The notes: generated from the sequence alone by a model not told the origin. DNA of 51,524 bases from Hydrogenothermus marinus (GCF_003688665.1 NZ_REFO01000016.1:1-51524), one strand, 5' to 3'. Counted from the first letter of the stretch, positions 41,343 through 50,980 are shown. A program made the numbers and translations.

Positions 41343-42913
41343 TGGATAAAATAAAAAAACTTTTTTTATTTCTTACAGGTTTAAAAGCAGGGGTTTTTTA
41401 TCTTATTACTCTTGCAATATTAACAGTTCTTGGTTCTACATATATAAAACAAGGTGATACATATATTAATTATGTTAAGCATTTTGGAGAGTTTTGGGCA
41501 AAAATAATATGGAAAACATGGCTTAATAATGTTTTTCATTCCTGGTATTATCAGCTTTTAATCTTCTTAGTTGCAGTTTCAGTTATTGTTGCTACTATAG
41601 ATAGATTTCCAAAAATATTTATGCAAGCTTATGGGAAAGTACATAAAAAATTAAATGAAAAAGATTTAAAATCAAGAAATAAATTTGAGTTTCTAATACC
41701 AGCTTCAATAGAGGTTGCTTTTAATTATGTTGTTCAATTAATACATAGTTTAGGTTTCAAAAAAATAGAAAAAGTAGAAGATAAAAAAGAAGGAAATAAA
41801 AGAGAGATTTACTTATTTGCAGAAAAAGGAAGATTTTCAAGATTAGGAATGCTTATTACCCATATAGGAATTATTGTTTTCCTTGTTGGGGCATTTATGG
41901 GAGCTCAATATGGGATAAGAGGACAGATAGAAATTCCTGAAGGTGAGTCTGCAGACTTTTTTTTCAAATTTAGACCAGGTTCTTTACAAGCAGGAAATGA
42001 AGTAGTACAGCTACCATTTACTATAAAAGTAAAAGAGTTTTGGCTTGATTATTATGATAGTAAAAAATTTAAAAATTCAATAAAATCTTTTAATAGTAAA
42101 ATTCAGATATTCCAAGATGGTAAATTAAAAAAGGAAGCTATTACTCAAGTTAATAATCCTACAGATTATGGAGGATACAGAATATTCCAAGCATCTTATG
42201 GAAAAACAGGAGATATTAAGTATGCAAAGATAATAGTAATAGATTATGAAAAAATGCTTAATCTTATGAAAGCTATAAATGAAACAGATAAAGCTCTTCA
42301 AAATGCAAAAACAGATAAAGAAAAAGAAAAACTTCAAAAAATTATGAAAGATTTAGAAGCAAAATCAGTTGTATTATTTTCATCAGCTAAAAGAATTGAA
42401 TATTTTTATGGAAAACCTTATATAGAAGTAAATGGAGAAAAACTAAAAGTAATAAATCAAACATTAAACTATAAAAATCCAATGCTTATAAATCAAGATA
42501 TTTATGACCCTGTAATAGTTGTTCAAGTAGAAAGAAATGGAAAAAAATTTAATTTACCAATATTAGCTAATCCAGATATTGCAATTCCCGCATTTAATCA
42601 GTTTGGATATAAAAATGGATATAAATATCTTTTAATGATAGAAGAGTTTAAACCAAGATATTTTTCAGGACTTCAGATAACAAAAATGCCTGGTGTAAAT
42701 CTTATATGGCTTGGAACAGCTATAGTTGTTTTAGGGATAATATTAGCATTTTATACAGTTCATAGAAGAATATGGGTTAAACTTGAAAGTGTAGATAATA
42801 ATAGTACTAAGGTTTATGTTGTAGTTTATTCTCAAAAATTCCTTGAAAGTTTTAAAGCTACTGTTAAAGATAAATTTGAAGATTTAGTAAATCAGATAAA
42901 GAGAAATGGTTAA
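41342..42913 (+). CDS. resB: ResB/Ccs1 cytochrome c biogenesis protein
   Basis: 523 aa. ResB works with CcsA/ResC in system II to move haem out and attach it to apocytochromes c. Three membrane helices lie near the N-terminus (about 12-30, 70-90, 165-185) and one near the C-terminus (about 455-475), enclosing a large periplasmic domain with NPTDYGGYRIFQASYG, a family signature. GTG 41342 overlaps the spoVG stop. CcsA is not in this window. A Lys-rich insert (about 300-340) is longer than usual. Confidence 0.92.
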   Translation: MDKIKKLFLFLTGLKAGVFYLITLAILTVLGSTYIKQGDTYINYVKHFGEFWAKIIWKTWLNNVFHSWYYQLLIFLVAVSVIVATIDRFPKIFMQAYGKVHKKLNEKDLKSRNKFEFLIPASIEVAFNYVVQLIHSLGFKKIEKVEDKKEGNKREIYLFAEKGRFSRLGMLITHIGIIVFLVGAFMGAQYGIRGQIEIPEGESADFFFKFRPGSLQAGNEVVQLPFTIKVKEFWLDYYDSKKFKNSIKSFNSKIQIFQDGKLKKEAITQVNNPTDYGGYRIFQASYGKTGDIKYAKIIVIDYEKMLNLMKAINETDKALQNAKTDKEKEKLQKIMKDLEAKSVVLFSSAKRIEYFYGKPYIEVNGEKLKVINQTLNYKNPMLINQDIYDPVIVVQVERNGKKFNLPILANPDIAIPAFNQFGYKNGYKYLLMIEEFKPRYFSGLQITKMPGVNLIWLGTAIVVLGIILAFYTVHRRIWVKLESVDNNSTKVYVVVYSQKFLESFKATVKDKFEDLVNQIKRNG

Positions 42914-43847
42914 AGTAATAGGACATGAAGAAGAGAAAAGATTAATAAGAAGAATTTTAGATAAAGGTTATAAGTCTTATTCCCTTTTATTTGAAGGGAA
43001 AAAATGTATAGGGAAAAAACTAATAGCTTTACAAACTGCAAGAACTTTTTTATGTGAAAAAGGTTATGGTTTTGGCTGTAATGAATGTAAAAGCTGTAAG
43101 CTTGTAAATAATACAATTCAAAATATTTACGAGAATAAAGACTTACCATCCCATCCTGATTTAAAAATAATTATCCCAGAAAATTCAAAAGAGATAAAAA
43201 TAGACCAGGTTAGACAGATTTCAGAATTTTTTAAACTAAAATCTGAAAAAGGTAAAGTAGTAATAATAGATGATGCTGACAAAATGAACATACAGGCAAT
43301 GAATGCTTTATTGAAAACTCTTGAAGAACCGCCTGATAATACAATGATAATATTAATAGCTGAAAATCAAAATAACCTTTTACCTACAATAATATCAAGA
43401 ACTTTAAAAGTAAGATTTAAAACTCTTTCTAAGAAAGAGATTTTTGATATATTAGTTTTAAAAGGAATGGAAGAAGAAAAAGCTAAAAAAATAGCCTTAA
43501 TATCAGATGGAAATCTATGCATAGCCAATTCAATAATTAATAATGAATATATTTATAAATATGCAGTAGATTTATACAACTTAATTGTAAAAATAAAACA
43601 GATACATCCAGAAGGGATAATAACATTAGTAGAAAATATAGAAAAATTAGAAATAGAAAACATATATAATATATTAGAATTATTAAGTATATTTGTACAT
43701 AAATCTATGTTAAAAGGAGAAATAACTGTTTCCTTTTATGATAACTTTATAAAAGAATTAAATAAATTAAGAAAAGCAGTAGAAAAAGGTGTAAAGAAAA
43801 ATTTAGCATTTGAGGCTTTTTATTTTAATCTTAAAACAGGAGCGTAA
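42906..43847 (+). CDS. holB: DNA polymerase III delta' subunit
   Basis: 313 aa. HolB is a clamp-loader subunit. The AAA+ core has a degenerate P-loop (FEGKKCIGKK), a cysteine zinc module (CNECKSCK plus an upstream C), VVIIDDADKMN (Walker B-like), and ALLKTLEEPPDNTMIIL with the sensor region NNLLPTIISRTLKVRF. It overlaps resB by eight bases and precedes ricT, the same order as holB-yaaT in Bacillus. Confidence 0.92.
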   Translation: MVKVIGHEEEKRLIRRILDKGYKSYSLLFEGKKCIGKKLIALQTARTFLCEKGYGFGCNECKSCKLVNNTIQNIYENKDLPSHPDLKIIIPENSKEIKIDQVRQISEFFKLKSEKGKVVIIDDADKMNIQAMNALLKTLEEPPDNTMIILIAENQNNLLPTIISRTLKVRFKTLSKKEIFDILVLKGMEEEKAKKIALISDGNLCIANSIINNEYIYKYAVDLYNLIVKIKQIHPEGIITLVENIEKLEIENIYNILELLSIFVHKSMLKGEITVSFYDNFIKELNKLRKAVEKGVKKNLAFEAFYFNLKTGA

Positions 43848-43849
43848 TA

Positions 43850-44716
43850 ATGGATAATATAAAAACAGTTAGAATAAGATTTTTGGATACCCATAAATTT
43901 AGTGAAGTAGATAATGTACCTTTAAATGTTAAAAAAGGAGAATTTATCACATTAGAGACTGAAAAAGGCCAAGAACTTGTTTTAGTACTTGGAAATAGTA
44001 TACCATCTGAAGAATCTTCTAATTATAAATTTTTAAGAAAAGCTACTACAGAAGATGTAATAACTTTTGATAAAAATGAAGAAGAAGCAGAAAAAGCTTT
44101 AGAAATATGTAAAGAATTAGCATCAGAACTTGGTTTAAAAATGAATTTATTGAAAGCATATATTCCCTTAGATAAAAATAAAATTATTTTTTATTACACG
44201 TCAGATGGAAGAGTTGATTTTAGAGAACTTGTTAAACAACTTGCAAAAAGATTAAAAAGAAGAATAGAAATGAGACAAGTAGGTGTAAGAGATGGTGTTC
44301 AGATAGGTGGTGCTATAGGGATATGTGGGAATGAATGTTGTTGTAGCTTATTTATGGACAAATTTCAAACAGTAAATGTTGAGATGTTAGAAGAACAAAA
44401 TTTACCACCTACACCTACTAAGTTTACTGGAGTTTGCGGAAGATTAATGTGCTGTTTAGCTTTTGAAAAAGAAAACTATTCAATAAGAAAAGATTTACCA
44501 GAAATTGGAAGTATTGTTGAGATAAATGGAAAAAAATATACAGTCAAAAATTATGATTTTATAAAAGAAAAGATATATTTTGAAAATGAAACAGGAATTG
44601 AAGAAAGTTATTCTTTTGATGAACTTGATAAATTAGGAATAGGAAAAAAATCTGCTTGTGGTGGTTGTAATGGTTGTAGTATAAAAAATGAGATGCTTGA
44701 GGAAGTAAATGGATAA
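43850..44716 (+). CDS. ricT: PSP1-domain protein RicT (YaaT)
   Basis: 288 aa. The PSP1 core includes ELVKQLAKRLKRRIEMRQVG, ICGNECCCSLFM and GVCGRLMCCLAFE. The cysteines there and in CGGCNGCS near the C-terminus can bind iron-sulfur clusters, as in the Bacillus RicAFT complex, which guides RNA maturation by RNase Y. RicA and RicF are not recognised here. It begins two bases after holB and overlaps kdsD by eight bases. Confidence 0.92.
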   Translation: MDNIKTVRIRFLDTHKFSEVDNVPLNVKKGEFITLETEKGQELVLVLGNSIPSEESSNYKFLRKATTEDVITFDKNEEEAEKALEICKELASELGLKMNLLKAYIPLDKNKIIFYYTSDGRVDFRELVKQLAKRLKRRIEMRQVGVRDGVQIGGAIGICGNECCCSLFMDKFQTVNVEMLEEQNLPPTPTKFTGVCGRLMCCLAFEKENYSIRKDLPEIGSIVEINGKKYTVKNYDFIKEKIYFENETGIEESYSFDELDKLGIGKKSACGGCNGCSIKNEMLEEVNG

Positions 44717-45668
44717 AATAAAAAATATAGCATTACAAGTTATAAAAGAAGAAACAAAAGCTTTAAAATCATTAGCTACAAGTATAAATGAAGATTTTGA
44801 AAAAGCTATAAAACTGATTCTAAATACAAAAGGAAAAGTTATAATTACAGGAATGGGAAAATCTGGACTTGTAGGAAAGAAGATAGCAGCTACTTTAGCA
44901 TCTACAGGAACTCCATCTTTTTTCCTACATCCAGCAGAGGCTATTCATGGTGATTTAGGAATGATTTCAAAAGAGGATATAGTAATTGCTATATCAAATA
45001 GTGGAGAAACACCAGAACTTCTTGCAATTATACCAACTATAAAAAGATGGGGAAATAAAGTAATAGCAATTACAAATAATAAATCTTCTACATTAGCAAA
45101 AGAGGCAGATATTCATCTTTTTTTAAATGTAGGGAAAGAAGCTTGTCCTTTAAATCTTGCTCCAACTTCATCTTCAACAGCAACCCTTGCTTTAGGAGAT
45201 GCAATAGCAGTAACTCTTTTAACCTTAAAAGGGTTTACAAAAGAAGATTTTGCAAAGTTTCATCCTGGTGGTTCCCTTGGCAAAAAACTTATGAAGGTTC
45301 AAGAAATAATGCATAAAGAAGATGAACTTCCTATTGTAAATCCGGAAACTCCTTTAAAAGAAACTGTTGTAGTAATGTCAGAAAAGGGATTTGGAGCAGC
45401 TATAATTGTAGATAAAAATAAAAATTTAACAGGAATAATTACAGATGGAGATTTAAGAAGATTTATTAAAAAAGGTGGAAGTATTGATAACAGCCTAACA
45501 GAAGAAGCAATGACTAAAAATCCGAAAAAGGTAGAAAAAGACAAATATGTACTTGAAGTTTTAGAAGAAATGGAAAAATACAATATTACAGTAATGCCAG
45601 TAGTTGAAAATAATAAACCAATTGGAATAGTCCATTTACATGATATATTAAAGAGTGGAGTTATTTAA
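44709..45668 (+). CDS. kdsD: Arabinose-5-phosphate isomerase (KdsD/KpsF/GutQ)
   Basis: 319 aa. A SIS sugar-isomerase domain (about 35-170; ITGMGKSGLVGKKIAATLAS, SNSGETPELL, TSSSTATLALGDA) is followed by two CBS domains (about 200-319). The enzyme makes arabinose 5-phosphate, the first precursor of Kdo in lipopolysaccharide. It is therefore evidence for a Gram-negative outer membrane. It overlaps the end of the convergent LysR gene by 21 bases. Confidence 0.95.
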   Translation: MDKIKNIALQVIKEETKALKSLATSINEDFEKAIKLILNTKGKVIITGMGKSGLVGKKIAATLASTGTPSFFLHPAEAIHGDLGMISKEDIVIAISNSGETPELLAIIPTIKRWGNKVIAITNNKSSTLAKEADIHLFLNVGKEACPLNLAPTSSSTATLALGDAIAVTLLTLKGFTKEDFAKFHPGGSLGKKLMKVQEIMHKEDELPIVNPETPLKETVVVMSEKGFGAAIIVDKNKNLTGIITDGDLRRFIKKGGSIDNSLTEEAMTKNPKKVEKDKYVLEVLEEMEKYNITVMPVVENNKPIGIVHLHDILKSGVI

Positions 45669-46538
45669 AACAAAATTTAAAAACTCTCTTTCAGCAGAAG
45701 GAAGTCTTATATTTTTTTGTGTAATACATGTAAATTTTCTATGAATATTTATATTATCAATCTGTATTTTTCTTAAAACTTTATTTTTTAGATAATCTTT
45801 TGCAATCAATTTAGAAGCAAAGCCTATGTAATCTGAATTTGCAACAAAATTTACAATTGCTTTACTACTTCCCATTTCTATTTCTGGATATATCTTAATA
45901 TTTTTATTTCTTAGATGTTTTTCTACAATATTTCTTGTTCCTGAGCCTTTTTCCCTAAAAACAAATTTATAATATTTAACATCTTTTTTATCTATATAAG
46001 CTGGTATATCAGCCTTTTCTGAAGCTAAAAATATAATCTCATCTTCATAAATATCTATAGTATTAAGCTTGTTAGATATTATCTCATCTTCAACAAAAGC
46101 TATATAAAATCTTTTAGATAAAATACCTTCTTCTACTTCTTTTGAGTTACCTATGAAAAGATTTATATTTAAGTTTTCTTTATTTTTTAAAAATTTTGCC
46201 ATTAAAGGTGGTAGGAAATATTCTCCTACAGTTGTACTTGCTCCTATTATAAGACTTGTATCAAGTTTTTTTCCTAAGGAATAAATATCTTCTTCTAATA
46301 CCGAGTAATCTTCTAATATTTTTGTAGCATGCTTATATAGAATCTTTCCTTCAGGTGTTAATTTAATACCTTCTTTTGTTCTTTCAAATAAAGTTACATT
46401 TAAATGATTTTCTATCTTTTTTATCTGAAGAGTAACAGTAGGTTGACTTAAAAATAGAAATTCAGCTGCTTTTGAAAAACTTTTTAAATCTGCTACTGCT
46501 TTGAAAATTTTTAATTTATTATAATCAAGTACTTCCAT
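45648..46538 (-). CDS. LysR-family transcriptional regulator
   Basis: 296 aa. The winged HTH (about 5-65) reads FKAVADLKSFSKAAEFLFLS, then QPTVTLQIKKIE. The effector domain (about 90-290) has FREKGSGTR and MGSSKAIVNFVANSDYIGFAS, patterns common to CysB/CbbR-like regulators. The ligand is unknown; a sulfur- or carbon-assimilation signal is possible for this kind of organism. It overlaps the tlyA stop by 14 bases, so it is the last gene of the gcvH-to-lysR run. Confidence 0.93.
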   Translation of the reverse strand: MEVLDYNKLKIFKAVADLKSFSKAAEFLFLSQPTVTLQIKKIENHLNVTLFERTKEGIKLTPEGKILYKHATKILEDYSVLEEDIYSLGKKLDTSLIIGASTTVGEYFLPPLMAKFLKNKENLNINLFIGNSKEVEEGILSKRFYIAFVEDEIISNKLNTIDIYEDEIIFLASEKADIPAYIDKKDVKYYKFVFREKGSGTRNIVEKHLRNKNIKIYPEIEMGSSKAIVNFVANSDYIGFASKLIAKDYLKNKVLRKIQIDNINIHRKFTCITQKNIRLPSAEREFLNFVLNNSTL

Positions 46539-47334
46539 TTTTTTCCTCTTTATATTTTTTGTGTGCTTTTTCTACAATCTCATAAATTTTTTCTTGATTA
46601 ATGGAATTATTTTGATAGCTTATAAAAGCTAAGAACTCAATATTACCATCTGTTCCAAATGGATATGAATATTCTAAATCTTTCACAACAATACCTTCTT
46701 TATTAAGAGAAGATATTATATTTTCAATAGCTTTAATATGCAAGTTTTTATCCTTTACAATGCCATTTTTAACTTCTTTTGGTGAAAGCTCAAATTGTGG
46801 TTTTATTAAAATAACACCTTCAAAATCTTCTTTTAAAAATTTTTTTATGTGAGGTATGATTTTCAATATAGAAATAAAAGAAACATCACTTACTAAAATA
46901 TCTACTTTTTCAGGAATATGTTTATCTGTAATATTCCTTGCATCTAATTTTTCATAAGATATAACCATAGGATTTTCTTTTAAACTTTTATGAAGTTGAT
47001 CTTTACCAACGTCTACTGCATAAACTTTTTTTGCTCCATGTTTTAAAAGACAGTCTGTAAATCCTCCTGTAGATGCCCCAATATCTAAGCAAACTTTGTC
47101 TTTTACATCTAAATTAAAAGAATTAATAGCCCTTTCAAGTTTTAACCCTGCTCGTGATACATAAGGGAATTTCTTTTTTAGTAGAATTTTATCTTCATTT
47201 GATACTTTAAAAGAAGGTTTTTTTATAATTTTTCCATTTACTTCTACAAAACCAGCTTTTATAAGCTCTAAAGCCTTTTCTCTACTTTCAGTTAATTTAT
47301 TTTTCTGTAAAAATTTATCTAATCTTTCTTTCAA
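46525..47334 (-). CDS. tlyA: TlyA-type rRNA 2'-O-methyltransferase
   Basis: 269 aa. An S4 RNA-binding domain (1-62; ERLDKFLQKNKLTESREKAL) is followed by an FtsJ-like methyltransferase domain with the SAM motif CLDIGASTGGFTDCLL and the K-D-K-E residues in VYAVDVGKDQLH, ILVSDVSFIS and IKPQFE. TlyA methylates cytidines of 16S and, in some bacteria, 23S rRNA, which affects capreomycin sensitivity. It directly follows def. Confidence 0.95.
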   Translation of the reverse strand: MKERLDKFLQKNKLTESREKALELIKAGFVEVNGKIIKKPSFKVSNEDKILLKKKFPYVSRAGLKLERAINSFNLDVKDKVCLDIGASTGGFTDCLLKHGAKKVYAVDVGKDQLHKSLKENPMVISYEKLDARNITDKHIPEKVDILVSDVSFISILKIIPHIKKFLKEDFEGVILIKPQFELSPKEVKNGIVKDKNLHIKAIENIISSLNKEGIVVKDLEYSYPFGTDGNIEFLAFISYQNNSINQEKIYEIVEKAHKKYKEEKNGST

Positions 47335-47850
47335 TTATTTTTTATAAACTTTTCTTTTAAATAAATCTTTTGGTGATAATATTCTATCTATAAAAAGTTT
47401 TCCATCTAAATGATCCATTTCATGCTGAATTACAACAGCTTCAAAACCTTCCGTGTCAAACTCTATTGTATTTCCATTAATATCTTCTGCTTCTACTTTT
47501 ATCCAGTTATATCTTTTTACATTTCCTGTATAATCTGGAACGCTTAAACATCCTTCTCTTATTATTAATTCTCCATCATGGGCTATTATTCTTGGATTTG
47601 ATAAAATCATAAGCCCATGATTTAACTTATTTTTTTTATGTTTATAATTTGAAGCATCTATAATAACTGTTCTTATATGTTTATTGACTTGAGGTGCAGC
47701 AATCCCAACACTGGAAGGAGAGTTATACATTGTATATAGTAGATCATCTATAAACTCTTTAAAATCTTTTCCAAAATCTTCAACAGGTTTAGAAATTTTT
47801 TTTAATCTTTCATCTGGATATCTTAATATTTCAAGCTTTTTTCCTTTCAA
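47335..47850 (-). CDS. def: Peptide deformylase
   Basis: 171 aa. Def removes the formyl group from new proteins. Its three motifs are present: VGIAAPQV, EGCLSVP (metal Cys) and QHEMDHLDG (two metal His and catalytic Glu). It starts at TTG 47850, overlapping the ACT-protein stop by four bases (TTGA). Confidence 0.97.
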   Translation of the reverse strand: MKGKKLEILRYPDERLKKISKPVEDFGKDFKEFIDDLLYTMYNSPSSVGIAAPQVNKHIRTVIIDASNYKHKKNKLNHGLMILSNPRIIAHDGELIIREGCLSVPDYTGNVKRYNWIKVEAEDINGNTIEFDTEGFEAVVIQHEMDHLDGKLFIDRILSPKDLFKRKVYKK

Positions 47851-48377
47851 AGTTCTATAACCTCTATTTTTTCACAAGAAACATCTACATTGATATCTTC
47901 TTTTAGATTTTCTATATCCTTCTGAAACTCTTCAAATGATAGATTTTCTGGTAGTTCAACTTCAGTTATTAAAACATAAAGATCACCACTTTTTTCAGTA
48001 GTCATATCTATTATATTAATACCTTTATCTGCTAATAGCTTAGCTACTTTATAAACAATTCCAGGTTTATCTGCACCATAAACTATTATTCTATAAACTT
48101 CATTTTCAGATTTTTCTTTTTTATAATCTTCAGGTAATATCTCTTTTACATATATATTTAGCCCTAAATCTTTTTCTATATTTTCAAAAGCTTTCTTTAT
48201 ATCTTCTTCTGTATAGTTTTTATCTGTTTCCACAAGAAGCATTATAGTAAATTCCCCACCAAGTCTTGACATAGTAGAATCTTCAAGATTAAATCCAAGT
48301 TCGTATAAAATCTTAGATACAGAAGCAACAATTCCTACTTTATCTTTTCCATAAGCATTTATTAAAAAGTATTTCAA
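47847..48377 (-). CDS. Double-ACT-domain regulator (GcvR-like)
   Basis: 176 aa, two ACT domains (about 3-80 and 93-170). The first begins FLINAYGKDKVGIVASVSK and the second YRIIVYGADKPGIVYKVAK, each with the glycine at the ligand turn. In GcvR such tandem domains bind glycine and control the glycine cleavage system. The upstream neighbour, gcvH, lies one base away, so a regulatory link to glycine metabolism is plausible. It has no DNA-binding domain. Confidence 0.88.
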   Translation of the reverse strand: MKYFLINAYGKDKVGIVASVSKILYELGFNLEDSTMSRLGGEFTIMLLVETDKNYTEEDIKKAFENIEKDLGLNIYVKEILPEDYKKEKSENEVYRIIVYGADKPGIVYKVAKLLADKGINIIDMTTEKSGDLYVLITEVELPENLSFEEFQKDIENLKEDINVDVSCEKIEVIEL

Positions 48378-48378
48378 T

Positions 48379-48795
48379 TTATTCCTCTTCTTCCTCTATT
48401 TCTTGTAAATAAACTTTATAATCTGTAGCTGTCATTAAATCTTCTACTTCAGATGGGTCGCTCATTTTTATTTCAAAAACCCAACCATCACCATAGGGAT
48501 CAGTATTTATTAAATCAGGTTCATCTTTTAAATCTTCATTTATAGATATAATCTGTCCTGTCAAAGGAGAAAAAATATCTACTGCTGCTTTTACAGATTC
48601 TACAGAAGCAACCTTTTCTCCTGCCTCTACTTCTTTATTTATCTCTGGTAGTTCTACATAAACAACATCTCCAAGTTGATGTTGTCCATAGTCTGTAATC
48701 CCAACTGTAGCATCATCTGATCCTTCAATTTTTACCCATAAATGATCCTTTGTATAGTATAATCCTTCTTTTATCTGATAATCTTCAAAAGCCAT
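48379..48795 (-). CDS. gcvH: Glycine cleavage system H protein
   Basis: 138 aa. GcvH carries lipoic acid on Lys69 in ASVESVKAAVD and shuttles the aminomethyl group among P, T and L proteins. GDVVYVELPEINKEVEAGE and PLTGQIISINE match. The C-terminal tail is unusually acidic (QEIEEEEE). GGGAGG precedes ATG. P, T and L genes are not here. Sulfur oxidisers also use GcvH-like lipoate carriers (LbpA) with the sHdr complex; this copy lies beside a GcvR-like gene, which favours the glycine role. Confidence 0.92.
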   Translation of the reverse strand: MAFEDYQIKEGLYYTKDHLWVKIEGSDDATVGITDYGQHQLGDVVYVELPEINKEVEAGEKVASVESVKAAVDIFSPLTGQIISINEDLKDEPDLINTDPYGDGWVFEIKMSDPSEVEDLMTATDYKVYLQEIEEEEE

Positions 48796-48903
48796 AAAAA
48801 ATTCCTCCCTATTCTATATTATCACTAAATTAATATTAGAAGAATACAGACTAAAAGTCAATCAGAATAAAGCTTTTTTAAAACTTAAAAGACTTATTTA
48901 ACT

Positions 48904-49971
48904 TTACTGTTTAACAGTTAAAAAATCTTTAAATATTTGGAAATTTTTTTCTAAGTTTTTAAGCTCTATATATTCATTTTTTTTATGAGCCTGATCTGTA
49001 TTACCAGGGCCAAAATTAACAGCATCTATATTATATAAAGAAAGTCTTGCTACATCTGTCCAAGCTTGCTTTGCTTCTACTTCAAGATTATTTTTAGAAA
49101 TCATTTCTGAAAGTATAGGGTTATTTAAACAAACCTTACCGGAAGGTGATAAATCAGTAAATTCTACTTTAGCTTCATTATTTACTATGTTTAAAATATC
49201 CTTTTTAGCGTCTTCTATGGTTTTAGTAGGAGAAAATCTATAATTAACATTTATTATAAATTTATCTGGAATAATATTTCTTCCTCCTGAGAAATCAACC
49301 ATAGTTGCATTCATTACCTCTATATACTTTAAACCGTCTATCTTATATTCTTTATATCCAAAATCTGCTAGTCTTTTTAGAAAATTTGCAGCTTTATGAA
49401 TTGCATTTTCACCTTGCCAAGGGCGAGCTGAATGGGCTCTTTTCCCTTCAAAAATAATAGAAGCATGTATAGTCCCAAGACATCCAACTTGGATTTTGTT
49501 ATCTGTAGGTTCTAAAGCAAAAGCTAAATCTGCTTTTTGGATAATATCATAATTATCTAAAAGAGGTTGAAGTCCATTTTCCTCATAAGGACCTTCTTCT
49601 TTTTCATAAAAAACATAAATTGTATTATATTTCTTTTCTTTATTATGAAACTCTTCTATAAGACCCATCATTACAGCAAGGCCACCTTTCATATCACTGG
49701 CACCAAGACCATATAACCTTCCATCTTTTATCTGACCTGTATATTCATTAATTCCAGGTACTGTATCAAGATGTCCAATTAAAGCAATAGTTTTTTTTGA
49801 AGAATCAATATTGTCAAAAGCTATTAGAGAATTGTTATATCTGATAATATTATCAGCTGGATAATAATTTTCTAAAAATTTTTCAGTATAATCGGCAATA
49901 TCTTTTTCATTGCCTATTACTGAAGGTATTTTTACAAGGTCTATAAGGTAATTTATAATATTACTTCCCAT
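48904..49971 (-). CDS. dapE: Succinyl-diaminopimelate desuccinylase-like M20 peptidase
   Basis: 355 aa. M20 metallopeptidase with IGHLDTVP (metal His), GASDMKGGLAVM (bridging Asp), YEKEEGP (catalytic and metal Glu), EPTDNKIQVGCLGT, and the lid-domain AHSARPWQGENA. These fit the DapE lineage best known from actinobacteria, which frees succinate to give LL-diaminopimelate for lysine and peptidoglycan. The DapC-like enzyme at 27697 fits the same route. It overlaps the iclR coding end by 19 bases. Other M20 substrates are possible. Confidence 0.85.
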   Translation of the reverse strand: MGSNIINYLIDLVKIPSVIGNEKDIADYTEKFLENYYPADNIIRYNNSLIAFDNIDSSKKTIALIGHLDTVPGINEYTGQIKDGRLYGLGASDMKGGLAVMMGLIEEFHNKEKKYNTIYVFYEKEEGPYEENGLQPLLDNYDIIQKADLAFALEPTDNKIQVGCLGTIHASIIFEGKRAHSARPWQGENAIHKAANFLKRLADFGYKEYKIDGLKYIEVMNATMVDFSGGRNIIPDKFIINVNYRFSPTKTIEDAKKDILNIVNNEAKVEFTDLSPSGKVCLNNPILSEMISKNNLEVEAKQAWTDVARLSLYNIDAVNFGPGNTDQAHKKNEYIELKNLEKNFQIFKDFLTVKQ

Positions 49972-50747
49972 TCTTCTGTATATCCTAATCTCTCTGAAAG
50001 TTCTTTAGATTTTTCTATAAACAGATTTTTAATATTCATTAAATTATCATTAGTTATTCTAAAAGATGGTCCAGATAATGTTATAGCTGCGGCAACTTCT
50101 TTTTTATAATCAAAAACAGGTACAGATAAGCACCTAACTTCTTTTTCCCATTCTTCATCATCAATTGCAAATCCTTGTTGTCTAACAAGCTTTACATGTT
50201 CCAGTAATTTTTCTTTATCTGTTATTGTTTTATCAGTATATGGTAAAAGTTTGATATTGTTAAAAAATTCTTCCAGCTCATGCTGTTCCATATATGCAAG
50301 ATGTACTTTTCCAGATGCTGAAGCATACATTGGTAAAAGTCTACCGACCCTTGATTTAACAATGACTGGTCTATCTACTTCGTAAGCATCTATATAAACA
50401 ATTTCCCATCCACTTCTAACAGCAAGATATACATTTTCTTTTATTGTTTCACCTAAGTATTGTAAATAAGGTTTAGCTAATTTTCTAATTTCAACATTAG
50501 ATAAATAAGAATAACCAACTTCAAAATTTTTGATACCTAAGGAATATACTTTTTCTTCTTTGTTAAAATCTATATAACCTCTATTTAAAAGAATGTTTAT
50601 GATTTTTTGAAGTTGATAAGTTGATATATTTATACCTTTTTGTATTTCTTCAAAAGTTGATTTAGAATGCTTAGATAAGAAGAATAAAATTTGAAAAGCA
50701 ACTTCTACATTATGAACTATATATTCTTTCTTTATTCTTTTTCCCAT
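49953..50747 (-). CDS. IclR-family transcriptional regulator
   Basis: 264 aa. The N-terminal winged HTH is at about 10-70 (HSKSTFEEIQKGINISTYQL). The IclR effector domain spans about 85-255, with LPMYASASGKVHLAYM and WEKEVRCLSVPVFDYKKEVA. The effector is unknown. ATG 50747 lies 20 bases after tRNA-Asp on the same strand, so it is probably transcribed from the tRNA promoter. It is coupled to dapE and may respond to an amino-acid or cell-wall precursor. Confidence 0.93.
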   Translation of the reverse strand: MGKRIKKEYIVHNVEVAFQILFFLSKHSKSTFEEIQKGINISTYQLQKIINILLNRGYIDFNKEEKVYSLGIKNFEVGYSYLSNVEIRKLAKPYLQYLGETIKENVYLAVRSGWEIVYIDAYEVDRPVIVKSRVGRLLPMYASASGKVHLAYMEQHELEEFFNNIKLLPYTDKTITDKEKLLEHVKLVRQQGFAIDDEEWEKEVRCLSVPVFDYKKEVAAAITLSGPSFRITNDNLMNIKNLFIEKSKELSERLGYTEEWEVIL

Positions 50748-50767
50748 AAAGTTAACCTATAAATTAA

Positions 50768-50845
50768 TGGCGGAGCCGACGGGATTCGAACCCGCGACCT
50801 CTGGCGTGACAGGCCAGCGTTCTGGGCCAGCTGAACTACGGCTCC
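50768..50845 (-). tRNA. tRNA-Asp (anticodon GTC)
   Basis: Acceptor GGAGCCG/CGGCTCC, anticodon stem CTGGC/GCCAG with loop CTGTCAC (anticodon GTC), T arm GCGGG/CCCGT, discriminator G and encoded CCA. It is second in the tRNA-Val-tRNA-Asp-iclR-dapE series. Confidence 0.96.
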
Positions 50846-50852
50846 ATTTTAA

Positions 50853-50926
50853 TGGGCGGTAGAGGATTCGAACCTCTGACCCCCTCCTTGTAAGGGAGGT
50901 GCTCTGGCCAACTGAGCTAACCGCCC
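50853..50926 (-). tRNA. tRNA-Val (anticodon TAC)
   Basis: Acceptor GGGCGGT/ACCGCCC, D arm GCTC/GAGC, anticodon stem CCTCC/GGAGG with loop CTTACAA (anticodon TAC), T arm AGAGG/CCTCT. CCA is not encoded. It is the first gene after the promoter at 50942. Confidence 0.96.
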
Positions 50927-50941
50927 AACAGCAGGATAAAT

Positions 50942-50970
50942 ATATTATTACATTCATTTTTATTTGTCAA
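50942..50970 (-). promoter_or_regulatory. Promoter of tRNA-Val, tRNA-Asp, iclR and dapE
   Basis: TTGACA (50970-50965) and TAATAT (50947-50942), 17 bases apart on the minus strand, form a near-perfect promoter. The end of the IS copy at 50981 lies 10 bases upstream of the -35 box. Confidence 0.8.
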
Positions 50971-50980
50971 GTTATTTTTA

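Noticed and set aside
50757-50957. Minus-strand open frame of 66 codons over tRNA-Val and tRNA-Asp
   Set aside because: It lies wholly on two tRNA genes and their promoter; the peptide SSVGQSTSLTRRGSEVRILY is again a typical tRNA-derived false frame.
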